DNA from: Deltaproteobacteria bacterium
GTDB taxonomy: Bacteria; Desulfobacterota_B; Binatia; UBA9968
Length of the DNA stretch: 18,358 bases
Reading direction: 5' to 3'
NCBI GenBank assembly: GCA_005879255.1
Contig: VBKY01000017.1
Location: forward strand, 1-18,358
In this document: piece by piece, positions 1 through 6,528 of the stretch
How the letters are laid out: each line of letters begins with the position of its first letter
Numbering within the stretch: position 1 is the first letter of the stretch
Notes under the pieces: generated by a model
What the model saw: the letters and a program-made list of their open reading frames with translations, nothing else
Databases searched by the model: none
What the model was told of the DNA's origin: nothing
Translations under genes and position numbers: made by a program

Positions 1-324
1 CGCTTCTGGGTGATTTTCAACAATCAGTTCCGCCCGACCCCAGTGGTTACGGCGCCAAACTGGCTGTCGGTCATTCAGCGCGCCATGGAGACCTCGACGC
101 GCGCGGCGACAGCAACCGCGGTGCGGCACCTCTTCGCCATCGCCGAGATCTCGCGGCTCAAGCGCAAAGCCGATGTTGAGGTGCGTATCGTCTCGATTCC
201 CGGCGATTGGTTCCCGCCGGTTCCTGGAACATTCATCAAAGAGACCATGAACAATTTGGCGGATCTCGGCGAGAAGATGGGCGCGGACCCGGCGAGCTGG
301 AGCACCGAACCGCCGGCGTTTTGA
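1..324 (+). CDS. Patatin-like phospholipase, C-terminal fragment (5' end outside window)
   Basis: The frame is open from the first base and stops at 322-324, so only about 107 C-terminal residues are present. The layout matches the end of bacterial patatin-like phospholipases: a short beta-strand segment (WVIFNNQFRP), a helix with a conserved Ser/Thr-rich stretch (LSVIQRAMETSTRA), a helix around HLFAIAEI, the strand VRIVSIPGDW, and a final helix FIKETMNNLADLGEKMGAD. The family hydrolyses acyl chains from phospholipids with a Ser-Asp dyad. Those catalytic motifs (GXSXG, DG[GA]) would lie upstream and cannot be checked. Family membership is inferred from this tail only. The GTG at position 10 is not a real start. 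Confidence 0.6.
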   Translation, partial: RFWVIFNNQFRPTPVVTAPNWLSVIQRAMETSTRAATATAVRHLFAIAEISRLKRKADVEVRIVSIPGDWFPPVPGTFIKETMNNLADLGEKMGADPASWSTEPPAF

Positions 325-484
325 GCGCCGGATCAAATACGCCAAAGTTATCGTGAACAGAGTAAGAGTGCGGAATTGAAATTCCACTTTGCCCGTCAGG
401 ATTTTGTTGTGCGATGGGCACCGTCTGCGACATCTTAAGCCTTCCTTCCATCGCCGCATGGACCTTCGGCGATACTTTCTTTCG

Positions 485-528
485 CTAGGGGAACACGCAC
501 CTAGGAATCAGGGTATGCCGGATACCCT
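485..528 (+). repeat. Dispersed element copy R0 (divergent), upstream of DUF2092 gene
   Basis: This is the most diverged copy. It reads CTAGGGGA at 485-492, then AATCAGGG at 506-513, with the longest hairpin of the set: AGGGTAT (510-516), loop gccgg, ATACCCT (522-528). The hairpin is perfect over 7 bp although its sequence differs from other copies. It ends 157 nt before the ATG at 685. Confidence 0.5.
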
Positions 529-645
529 CTTGGGTGATTTTGTATTTTCATAGGTTGTGTGCCGCTGCGTGCGGTTCGACCGAAGTAAAAATGCGACCTG
601 GTCCGATGATTAACATCTCCAGCGTTGATCTTGATAATCCGCGGC

Positions 646-666
646 TCTGTCGTAAGTAGCGACAGA
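646..666 (+). promoter_or_regulatory. Leader hairpin before the DUF2092 Shine-Dalgarno
   Basis: There is a perfect 7-bp stem, TCTGTCG/CGACAGA, with a 7-nt loop. It ends five bases before the AGGAGAGG ribosome-binding site at 672-679. It is too close to the start to be a terminator of the upstream gene and has no U-tract, so a role in the 5' UTR is the likelier reading. No function is known. Confidence 0.35.
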
Positions 667-684
667 AGGAAAGGAGAGGAACGG

Positions 685-750
685 ATGGAAACTGCATGGT
701 TCTTGAAATTCGCCAGCCCATGATTCGCACGTTTCGGCATAGGTGCCGCG
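685..750 (+). pseudogene. Likely original N-terminus of the DUF2092 gene, cut by TGA at 721
   Basis: ATG 685 has a textbook SD at good spacing and is in frame with the DUF2092 body. Twelve codons later comes TGA (721-723). After it the frame continues with FARFGIGAA into the hydrophobic leader. A single C-to-T change (CGA to TGA) would explain the stop. An ATG overlaps the stop (720-722) in another frame but opens onto a non-protein-like sequence. The nonsense-mutation reading is an inference; a sequencing error is also possible. Confidence 0.55.
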
Positions 751-1539
751 ATGGTGCTGGCGGGCCTAAGCGCGAGTCCTGGCCGTGTAACGGCACAGCA
801 GCCCGAGGCGAAGGCGGCTCCAGCGGAGATCGATCCCAAAGCGATCGAGGCGTTGAAGTCGATGGGATCCCAACTGCGCGCGCTCAAAGCATTCGCGCTG
901 CGATCGGAAACCACGATCGATGAAATACTGGACAACGGCCAAAAGGTCCAATTCGGCGGCACGGTGGATTACCGCGTGCGTCGACCCAACGGGCTCCGCT
1001 TGGAAATCGTTTCCGATCGCCGCCACCGCCAGTACTACTTCAACGGCAAGACGCTCACCCAGTACGGGCCCACCATGAAGTACTACGCCTCGGTTGCCGC
1101 TCCTCCGACGCTGGCTGAGCTGGTGCAAGTTCTTGATCAGAAGTGCGGCCTGGAGATGCCGCTTTCCGACCTCTTTTTATGGGGGACTGATAAAGATGGT
1201 ATCAACGACATCAAGTCCGCTAGCTACATCGGCCCCAGCCGTATCGCCGGCGCGGCCTGCGATCATTATGCCTTTCGCCAGCAGGACGTCGATTGGCAGA
1301 TCTGGATCGAGCGAGGCAAGACCACGTTGCCGCGCAAGCTCGTGATCACAACCACCAGTGAGCCGGCACAGCCGCAATACGTGGCATTGCTGAAGTGGGA
1401 TCTCGCCCCGAAGCTTGACGACAGGACCTTTACCTTCGTGCCGCCCAAGGATGCGCACAAGATCGAAATGACAAGCGCCAGCGCGGCCGCGGGCAAAAAT
1501 AAGCTGGAGGCATGCCATGAAGAAACAGACTATGCATAA
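751..1539 (+). CDS. DUF2092 family periplasmic protein, signal peptide interrupted by in-frame TGA
   Basis: The 262-residue frame matches the DUF2092 family of predicted periplasmic proteins of unknown function. It starts with a helix (PKAIEALKSMGSQLRALKAF), followed by a LolA/LppX-like beta-sheet pattern: VQFGGTVDYRVRRPNGLRLE, the strand YYFNGKTLTQYGP, Trp-rich strands (DWQIWIERG), and RTFTFVPPKDAHKIE near the end. The start is a problem. The best ribosome-binding site (AGGAGAGG, 672-679) serves an ATG at 685 in this same frame, and residues after it would make a normal signal peptide (METAWFLKFASP-stop-FARFGIGAAMVLAGLSA). A TGA at 721-723 interrupts that reading. Starting at 751 leaves a hydrophobic but charge-poor leader with no SD. 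The gene is therefore either recently inactivated or uses the weaker internal start. The next gene overlaps its end by 23 bp. Confidence 0.8.
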   Translation: MVLAGLSASPGRVTAQQPEAKAAPAEIDPKAIEALKSMGSQLRALKAFALRSETTIDEILDNGQKVQFGGTVDYRVRRPNGLRLEIVSDRRHRQYYFNGKTLTQYGPTMKYYASVAAPPTLAELVQVLDQKCGLEMPLSDLFLWGTDKDGINDIKSASYIGPSRIAGAACDHYAFRQQDVDWQIWIERGKTTLPRKLVITTTSEPAQPQYVALLKWDLAPKLDDRTFTFVPPKDAHKIEMTSASAAAGKNKLEACHEETDYA

Positions 1540-1939
1540 ATCGGCCACGCTCCTAAGCGTGCTCCTCGTTGCAACGGGCGTAAATCTCGTGACACCGTGC
1601 GGCGTCGAAGCGCGTAATGTGAACAACACGACGCGCACGAGTGTTAACAGAAACGTCAACGTCAATCGAAACGTCGATGTCAATCGCCACGTGGATGTCG
1701 ACGTAGATGTTGATCGTCACTATCATAACGACTATCACCCGGTCGCGACGGCGGCAGCGGTTACGGCGGCGGCGGTGACCACTGCTGCGGTTGTGGGCTC
1801 GATCGTCCGCGCGCTCCCGCCGTCATGTTCGGCGGTGGTCGTCAATGGCCTGACGTACCAGCAGTGCGGCGGCGCTTGGTATCAGCCGCAATACGCGGGA
1901 ACATCGGTGACTTACGTCGTGGTGAATCCGCCGCGTTGA
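1517..1939 (+). CDS. Small exported protein with Asn/Val/Asp repeat
   Basis: The 140-residue protein starts at ATG 1517, supported by GGAGG at 1506-1510. It has a signal peptide (about residues 1-32). Then comes a low-complexity stretch of alternating N-V/D-V pairs (NVNVNRNVDVNRHVDVDVDV), a His-rich patch (RHYHNDYH), an Ala/Thr/Val-rich hydrophobic segment (about 76-100) that could be a second membrane segment, and a C-terminal part with two Cys (PPSC and QQCGG) and WYQPQYAG. Such proteins occur downstream of DUF2092 genes in Gram-negative bacteria as far as I recall, but their role is unknown. The 23-bp overlap with the DUF2092 gene suggests translational coupling. I assign no function. Confidence 0.75.
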   Translation: MKKQTMHKSATLLSVLLVATGVNLVTPCGVEARNVNNTTRTSVNRNVNVNRNVDVNRHVDVDVDVDRHYHNDYHPVATAAAVTAAAVTTAAVVGSIVRALPPSCSAVVVNGLTYQQCGGAWYQPQYAGTSVTYVVVNPPR

Positions 1940-2161
1940 CGCGCTCCGTGAGCAAGGCTTCCAAAAAGTGCAGAAGTCGGGACTGAGTCTCGGCTAGACC
2001 GAACTGAGTTCGACCACCTGTCGCGCCGTTGGAGTTTGCTGACGGAATGCTTCGCTCACGGCGAAAATCGTTATGGCGCAGGAATACAAGAAATTCACGA
2101 CCGGAATCAGACCGGATGAAAACGCTGGAGTAAAAAATCGAAAGAACGTTAAGGCCGAGAA
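1940..2161 (+). other. Intergenic region, nothing recognised
   Basis: This is 222 bp between the Asn/Val-rich exported protein and the HAD phosphatase. No copy of the dispersed element and no strong hairpin were found. The SD before 2162 is weak (AAGGCCGAG, 2151-2159). Confidence 0.5.
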
Positions 2162-3157
2162 ATGAAAATTCTTGGCGGGCAGTTCCGGCTTCTCATCGGC
2201 GCCATTCTTTTGTTGCCGAGATTGGCTCTTGCTCAAGCGGACGCTCTGCCTTCCTGGAACGACGGCGCCGCGAAGCAGGCCATCGTCGCATTCGTTGCGA
2301 GGGTGACGAACCAAGGCTCGCCCGATTTCGTGCCACTGGCGGAGCGCATCGCGACCTTCGATAACGATGGCACGTTGTGGTGCGAGCAGCCGATGTATGT
2401 GCAGATGGCATTCATGCTCGACCGCGTGAAGAAGCTCGCGCCGAAAAATCCCGAGTGGAAGAACAAGCAACCGTTCAAGGCGGTGCTCGAACGAGATTAC
2501 AAGGCTCTGGCAGTACAGGGCGAGAAAGTCGCGGTCCAGCTCGTCGCTGCCACGCACACAGGAATGTCGTCGGAGGAATTCAACCGCATCGCCGGCGACT
2601 GGATCGCCAAGGCGCGCCATCCGAAATTCCAGCGCGCTTATACCGAGCTGGTCTATCAGCCGATGATCGAACTGCTCGCTTACCTGCGCGCCAACGGCTT
2701 CAAGACTTTCATCGTTTCCGGCGGCGGCGTCGACTTCATGCGTCCCTGGACCGAAAAAGTTTACGGTATTCCTCCCGAGCAGGTGGTCGGCAGCATGGGC
2801 AAGCTCAAGTACGAAATGCGCGACGGCAAGCCGGTGCTGATGAAGCTTGCGGAGGTAGATCACGTCGATGATGGACCGGGCAAGCCCGTAGGTATTCAGA
2901 AATTCATCGGCCGCCGGCCCATCGCTGCCTTCGGCAACTCCGATGGCGACCTGCAAATGTTGCAATACACCGCCGCCGGGAACGGACCGCGCTTCATGAT
3001 GCTCGTGCACCACACCGACGCCGAGCGCGAATACGCCTACGATCGCAAGTCGTCAATCGGACGGTTGGATAAAGCGCTCGATGAGGCGAACGCGAAGGGC
3101 TGGACGGTGGCGGACATGAAAAGAGATTGGAAGCGGATTTTCGGCTTCGAGCGATGA
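2162..3157 (+). CDS. Exported HAD-superfamily phosphatase
   Basis: The 331-residue protein has an N-terminal signal peptide (residues 1-24, ending LALA-Q). All the haloacid-dehalogenase (HAD) phosphatase motifs are visible: motif I DNDGTLW (D67 the expected nucleophile, D69 the acid/base), motif II VSGGG (S186), the basic residue K247 in the IQKF segment, and motif III GNSDGDLQML (D261, D263 for Mg2+). The helical cap between motif I and motif II (about 75-175) matches subfamily I, the phosphoserine-phosphatase-like type. It should hydrolyse a phosphomonoester in the periplasm; the substrate is unknown. No partner gene is obvious. The next gene is convergent on the minus strand after a repeat-rich gap. 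Confidence 0.88.
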   Translation: MKILGGQFRLLIGAILLLPRLALAQADALPSWNDGAAKQAIVAFVARVTNQGSPDFVPLAERIATFDNDGTLWCEQPMYVQMAFMLDRVKKLAPKNPEWKNKQPFKAVLERDYKALAVQGEKVAVQLVAATHTGMSSEEFNRIAGDWIAKARHPKFQRAYTELVYQPMIELLAYLRANGFKTFIVSGGGVDFMRPWTEKVYGIPPEQVVGSMGKLKYEMRDGKPVLMKLAEVDHVDDGPGKPVGIQKFIGRRPIAAFGNSDGDLQMLQYTAAGNGPRFMMLVHHTDAEREYAYDRKSSIGRLDKALDEANAKGWTVADMKRDWKRIFGFER

Positions 3158-3218
3158 AGGAGAACGATTGGAAAATGCAAAGTTCCGGAAAACCGGTAGT
3201 GACTCAATTTAAACGCCA

Positions 3219-3282
3219 GATCCTTCACTGCGTTCAGGATGACAATTCCGATCAAGTGTCATTCTGAGTGCAGCGAAGAATC
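3219..3282 (+). repeat. 26-bp imperfect inverted repeat (REP-like hairpin)
   Basis: The left arm (3219-3244) begins GATCCTTCACTGCG and ends GGATGACA. The right arm (3257-3282) is its reverse complement except for six mismatches, with a 12-nt loop. The sequence, with its TCATTCTGAGTGCAGCGAAG core, belongs to a palindromic intergenic repeat type found in many environmental bacterial genomes. It may also act as a bidirectional terminator between the convergent genes. Confidence 0.65.
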
Positions 3283-3408
3283 TCTCTTGCCGCGATTTGC
3301 TGAAAACCAGCGCCGGCGCACGAAAATGAGTCACTGCGAAAAAACCGCTCTAAAGTCTACCCAAAGATATTTGAAATTTTGGGATAAAGAGAAGACCGGA
3401 AAAACTGT

Positions 3409-3440
3409 GTCTCGCGCAAAGACGCAAAGGCGCCAAGAAC
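3409..3440 (+). repeat. Short repeat with GCGCAAAGACGCAAAG core
   Basis: A purine-rich stretch (CTCGCGCAAAGACGCAAAGG) resembles a common intergenic repeat seen in many uncultivated bacterial genomes. There is only one copy in this window, so repeat status rests on general recognition. Confidence 0.35.
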
Positions 3441-3446
3441 AAAAAA

Positions 3447-3615
3447 ATTCGAAGCACGAAATCCGAAATTCGAAACAATATCAAATGACCAAAATAGGTA
3501 AAATTCCAAACTCCCTTCGGATTCGGTGTTTTGGATTTTCCCGATTTGAGATTTATTTGGCTCTGAGTTTGTTTCGGATTTCGATATTCGGATTTTGGAT
3601 TTGTTTCGCTGGTTG
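3447..3615 (+). repeat. AT-rich imperfect palindrome of GAAATCCGAAA/TTTCGGATTT units
   Basis: The left half contains GAAGCACGAAATCCGAAATT and CGAAACAA. The right half contains TTTGTTTCGGATTTCG and ATTCGGATTTTGGATTTG, roughly its reverse complement, giving an extended imperfect foldback of about 170 bp. Long palindromes of this kind are common non-coding repeats in environmental genomes. No transposase is present. Confidence 0.5.
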
Positions 3616-3804
3616 CTTGGCGCGATAACAATTTTTGTCACTTCAGTTAAGAGCATAATTTGTGAGAGACGAGTTCGCAGACTTCAGCGTGTAAGAATCT
3701 AAAAAGAAGGACAGATTTCAAACGACAGGAAAAAGGGACCATGAAACTCTGCCTGAAAGAACCCCGCAATCTATTTTGGAAGGCAAAGGCGGCCGGTTAT
3801 TCGA

Positions 3805-4146
3805 TCATTGTTGGCCGGCGAAAAACTTCTCCAACACGACGCCGATCTCAGGCACATGCACCGTGGCGACCTCCCAGATGATCTTCAAATCCACATTGGC
3901 ATAGTCATGAGCGACGATGTTACGCATGCCGCGCATTTTTCGAAAGGGAAGGTCGCGGATGACCTGGCGGGTCGCCTGGGTCAGATGCGCCGTGGCCTCG
4001 CCGATGATTTCGATGCGGCGGATCACCGCGTCTTGTTTTTCTGTGTTGGCGCCGAAGTCGGCTTCCGTCGTGCCTTTGACGTAGGAAGCGATCAGCCGCG
4101 CGGCCTCCAGAATGTCGCGCAGCCGGCCGAGTTGGTCAGTTTCCAT
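3805..4146 (-). CDS. hepT: HepT-like toxin (DUF86 HEPN ribonuclease)
   Basis: I start the protein at ATG 4146, giving 113 residues, the usual HepT size; an upstream extension in the same frame is not protein-like. The HEPN RNase motif R-x4-H-x-Y is present as R75-NIVA-H80-D-Y82, along with the conserved RIEIIGEA helix (44-51) and the preceding GTTEADF segment typical of this family. HepT is the toxin of the MntA/HepT type VII system, an RNase silenced when its partner adds AMP to the Tyr of the motif. It overlaps mntA by 11 bp, so the two should be cotranslated. The active-site residues are intact. Confidence 0.87.
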   Translation of the reverse strand: METDQLGRLRDILEAARLIASYVKGTTEADFGANTEKQDAVIRRIEIIGEATAHLTQATRQVIRDLPFRKMRGMRNIVAHDYANVDLKIIWEVATVHVPEIGVVLEKFFAGQQ

Positions 4147-4462
4147 ACAAGCACACGGCGGTGGCCAGAATGTGCTCGCTGGCAAAACGATTCGGTGATT
4201 TTTCCAAAGACGGACGCAGAACAAAATCCACGGGGCGGCCGATCAATTCCTCCGCCTCTCCTGCCATTTCCAGTAAATCAGCCGTGGAGACTGGTGCCGA
4301 CTCGTGGAAGGTCACCAGCAAGTCCACATCGCTGCCGGGATTGGTTTGGCCGCGTGCCGCGGAACCAAAAATCTCCAGCCGCCGGATGTGATGCTTCTCG
4401 CAAAATGGACGTAGCCGCCTTCGTAGATCGTCGGAAGAAAGCGCCTGCGGATCGCTCAACAT
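4136..4462 (-). CDS. mntA: MntA-like minimal nucleotidyltransferase antitoxin
   Basis: I chose ATG 4462, giving 108 residues, because the open frame upstream (to 4579) overlaps a vapC remnant and is not conserved-looking. The nucleotidyltransferase motif G-S-x10-D-x-D is complete (G33-S34, D45, D47 in IFGSAARGQTNPGSDVDLLV), and the third acidic residue is D79 in RPVDFVLR. In the characterised system the enzyme AMPylates the Tyr of the HepT active site. Gene order (antitoxin then toxin, overlapping) matches that system. It lies just after the decayed vapBC pair on the same strand, so the two systems may once have shared a promoter. Confidence 0.85.
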   Translation of the reverse strand: MLSDPQALSSDDLRRRLRPFCEKHHIRRLEIFGSAARGQTNPGSDVDLLVTFHESAPVSTADLLEMAGEAEELIGRPVDFVLRPSLEKSPNRFASEHILATAVCLYGN

Positions 4463-4532
4463 GGCGACAGGATAACCGGCGCACCTGTTGGTTGCAAGCT
4501 TGGCGCCGACGCCGTGATCGTCGTGGTGGAGT

Positions 4533-4610
4533 GCATCTTCGACAAAGATTGTGGTCGCTGGAATCAGACCGGAAAGCATGAACGAGAACGTTGCCGTTAG
4601 GAAGGAGCAT
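4533..4610 (-). pseudogene. vapC: vapC toxin remnant (N-terminal ~26 codons)
   Basis: ATG 4610 shares its A with the vapB stop (TGATG), the classical coupled vapB-vapC junction. The translation MLLPNGNVLVHAFRSDSSDH matches the start of PIN-domain VapC toxins. The catalytic Asp expected in the (L/P)DxN motif reads Asn-Gly here (PNGN). After about residue 26 the frame becomes Arg-rich and unlike VapC, and mntA begins 70 bp later, so the rest of the toxin gene is gone. The identification rests on a short match plus the junction. Confidence 0.6.
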
Positions 4611-4845
4611 CAATCTACCATCCGATCCTCGAGATCGCTCGATCGATTAAGATCAACGCCGGGCAGCGTACCTCCTGTAGACTTGGAAACTGGCAATCGC
4701 ACCCGCGTTGTCGCAGGGGTCTCGACTCGGCGAGCACGGTCTTTAAGCCCTCTTCGACCAGCGAGGTGAGAGTTCGCCCTTGCTCGGCTGCCTTCTTCTT
4801 TGCCCGGCGCAATAGATCGTCGGAGAGTCGAATTGTAGTTCTCAT
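4610..4845 (-). pseudogene. vapB: vapB antitoxin, frameshifted
   Basis: The N-terminus MRTTIRLSDDLLRRAKK is the ribbon-helix-helix DNA-binding domain of VapB antitoxins and continues to about TLTSLVEEGLKTVLAE. The expected C-terminal, toxin-binding part (RVRLPVSKSTGGTLPGVDL, ending RMVD) is present but in the next frame. A single-base frameshift near 4710-4720 is required, consistent with one lost base. The frame with the true C-terminus stops at 4610-4612, exactly where vapC starts. The uncorrected frame ends at 4615 with unrelated residues. No good SD is visible, and an inverted-repeat element starts 15 bp upstream. Confidence 0.7.
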
Positions 4846-4860
4846 AGGTCACGACAATGG

Positions 4861-4995
4861 GGTCAGGCAAACCTTATTGCTATTTCTTGGTTGCGAACTA
4901 TGGTTAAACGAGAACTGGACGGATTGACAAATCGAGAGCTGGCGAAAGAGTTACACCAAGATGGCGGCCAAAAAGATCGATAAGGTTTGCCTGAT
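4861..4995. mobile_element. MITE-like 135-bp element with 17-bp terminal inverted repeats
   Basis: The ends are GGTCAGGCAAACCTTAT (4861-4877) and its reverse complement ATAAGGTTTGCCTGATC (4979-4995), with one mismatch. Weaker symmetry extends inwards (TTGCTATTTCTTGG versus a CCAAAAAGATCGA end). The inside holds a 27-codon frame (ATG about 4901 to TAA 4981) that I do not recognise. There is no transposase, so it would depend on one elsewhere. GGGGTCAGG-type ends resemble repeats linked to REP-associated transposases, which is only a suggestion. It sits directly upstream of vapB and may have separated it from its promoter. Confidence 0.5.
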
Positions 4996-5066
4996 CACCC
5001 CAGATTCACAGATTCATGACCCGGACGGACTCCGACTTCACTTTGGGGGAAATCCCTCTCTTGCTT

Positions 5067-5099
5067 CGGGATGACGAGTCGAACAGAGTCGTCATCCCG
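5067..5099. repeat. Perfect 11-bp hairpin (REP-like)
   Basis: CGGGATGACGA (5067-5077) pairs perfectly with TCGTCATCCCG (5089-5099) around an 11-nt loop. The flanks CTT...GAGCCCTTCGG are typical of a widespread bacterial palindromic intergenic repeat. There is no U-tract and no gene ends nearby, so a terminator role is unlikely. Confidence 0.55.
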
Positions 5100-5304
5100 A
5101 GCCCTTCGGACAAGCTTTGGATAAACTCCGCGAAAAATCTTTTTTCATGTCCGGATTGAGCGGGCATTTGAAATGAGCCAGTGCCAAGTATTCCGCTTCA
5201 TTCGCCTCGGCAGTCATCCCGCGTCTTTGAGGTAAAACTTACCCACGGGTAGCAAGTCTCGCTAAAGAAGAATCGAAACTACGCCGCTTTCGTAGAATTC
5301 TTTG

Positions 5305-5344
5305 CTAAGGGATTTCAACGATAAAATCAGGGAACGCCTTATAG
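5305..5344 (+). repeat. Dispersed element copy R1, upstream of the methyltransferase-like gene
   Basis: CTAAGGGATTT (5305-5315) is followed by 8 nt, AAATCAGG, and CCTTATAG (5337-5344). GATTT and AAATC are inverted repeats of each other. The 3' hairpin is short, AGG/CCT. It ends about 200-300 nt before the possible starts of the downstream gene. Confidence 0.65.
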
Positions 5345-5548
5345 ACAAAAGGCGACCATTCGAATAACCGTTAAAGGGTCCAGCATTTTGCCGTGTGGCC
5401 TTGCGAACTGGCGAGAACATCGGCCAATTGATCAATCTCCTTGCGTAGAGTTATGTCGGGCCGGCGGTGCCCTGCGGTCCAACGCCGATTCGTATTGATA
5501 CGAAGCTTGCCGTGAGGGACCGAGAAAGCCGGGATAGGAAATGGAGTA

Positions 5549-6418
5549 TTGGTCGCCGCCGAGCAGATTGTGAGAAACTTTTCAGTGATAAGAAGCAGCG
5601 CGGATTCAAAAGTAGAAATAGACATAGGTCAGCGCGCTCCAGTGGCGTTACGCGTACGCCGCTATCGCCGTTGGTTGGCGCCGCCTCTCGCGTTGGTTCT
5701 TTTCAGCACGCTGGAGCCATGTTCGTTCGAAGGTGAGCTTCTCGATGACCTGACGACCTGCGCAGGCGTTGTGCTCTCTGCCGTGGGTCAATGGTGGCGC
5801 TTGTGGGCCTGGGGGAGCAATGCGGTTGTGAATCAGTCGGGAATTCGTGATCGCGGTCCGTATGCGTTGATGCGCCATCCACTCTATGCCGGGAACTTTC
5901 TCATTCTTCTAGGCTTGACGGTGACTTTCAACAATCCCTGGGCTTATCCGCTTTTGCTTTTCCCGTTTGCGTACCTCTATCATCTGATCACGCGCGTAGA
6001 TGAACAGCGGATGAATGCACACTTCGGCGCCGATTATCAGGCCTATGCTGAAAAAAACATGTCACGGCTTGTGCCGCATTTCAAAGAACTGAAGGTGGCA
6101 GTGAGCACGACCGCGCCCTTCAATTGGCTTTACGCTTGGCGCAAGGAATACAATTCGTTGTGCGCGGTGATGGCGGGCGTCGCATCGCTGGCAATTTATA
6201 GAGGCGCGCTCCACTACGGTTGGGAACAGACATGGCACGAGAGCCGAGCCTGGTTGTTAGTGATCGGTTTGTGCGGCGTCCTCGCTATCGTACTGAACCT
6301 GAAGCGATACATCGGCCAAAAAATGAATCAAGCGTCATTGCAACTAAGTCCAGGCGCTACGCCCGAAAACGCATTGGCAATTCAAGATTTGGGAGATAAA
6401 AAAACGATATCACCTTGA
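5549..6418 (+). CDS. Isoprenylcysteine carboxyl methyltransferase-like membrane protein
   Basis: The protein has up to 289 residues with about five membrane segments (starting WLAPPLALVLFSTL, TCAGVVLSAVGQWWRLWAWG, NFLILLGLTVTF, SLCAVMAGVASLAIY and AWLLVIGLCGVLAIV). The family signature is clear: RGPYALMRHPLYAGNF, the SAM-binding part of ICMT/PEMT-type methyltransferases, and DEQRMNAHFGADYQAYAE, the E-x8-F-x-x-Y-x-x-Y segment. Bacterial members methylate small, lipid or prenyl substrates at the membrane; the substrate here is unknown. The start is uncertain: TTG 5549 has no proper SD, no ATG is in frame, and GTG 5642 fits the conserved part better. The C-terminal membrane pair (about 205-255) goes beyond the minimal family and could be a family-specific extension. 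Confidence 0.75.
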   Translation: MVAAEQIVRNFSVIRSSADSKVEIDIGQRAPVALRVRRYRRWLAPPLALVLFSTLEPCSFEGELLDDLTTCAGVVLSAVGQWWRLWAWGSNAVVNQSGIRDRGPYALMRHPLYAGNFLILLGLTVTFNNPWAYPLLLFPFAYLYHLITRVDEQRMNAHFGADYQAYAEKNMSRLVPHFKELKVAVSTTAPFNWLYAWRKEYNSLCAVMAGVASLAIYRGALHYGWEQTWHESRAWLLVIGLCGVLAIVLNLKRYIGQKMNQASLQLSPGATPENALAIQDLGDKKTISP

Positions 6419-6528
6419 TTTGCCGTCATCGATGGCCGAAATGATTTTCACGCCTGGCCGCCGACTCGCGCTCCTCAAGCTGCTGAATCCGCCTCTCGCC
6501 CTCACGACGCGGTTCCGGATTAGTCCAG

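Larger units (their letters stand above)
325..684 (+). other. Intergenic region with element copy R0 and a leader hairpin
   Basis: This 360-bp gap lies between the patatin tail and the DUF2092 gene. I see no convincing gene in it. It holds a divergent copy of the dispersed element (485-528) and, just before the Shine-Dalgarno of the next gene, a perfect 7-bp hairpin (TCTGTCG at 646-652, CGACAGA at 660-666). Both are listed separately. Confidence 0.6.
3158..3804 (+). other. Repeat-rich convergent intergenic region
   Basis: This 647-bp gap lies between the HAD gene (plus) and hepT (minus). It contains three blocks of repetitive sequence described separately (3219-3282, 3409-3440, 3447-3615). 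It is clearly more AT-rich than its surroundings. Apparent reading frames here are low-complexity consequences of the repeats, so I call no gene. Confidence 0.6.
4996..5548 (+). other. Long gap before the methyltransferase gene
   Basis: About 550 bp without a convincing gene. It holds the hairpin at 5067-5099 and element copy R1 at 5305-5344. There is also a small hairpin, CTACG-ccgcttt-CGTAG, just upstream of R1. Elsewhere in the gap I see nothing. Confidence 0.5.

Noticed and set aside
1994..3013. Long minus-strand open frame (339 codons) opposite the HAD gene
   Set aside because: It is antisense to a gene with all HAD motifs, and its translation is rich in His/Arg with no domain pattern, so it is a shadow frame.
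2101..4573. 14-bp direct repeat GGAATCAGACCGGA at about 2104 and 4560
   Set aside because: One such pair is expected by chance in a window of this size, and the flanks do not match.
3808..4581. 257-codon plus-strand frame across mntA/hepT
   Set aside because: It is antisense to two overlapping genes with intact catalytic motifs and has an Arg-rich, low-complexity end.
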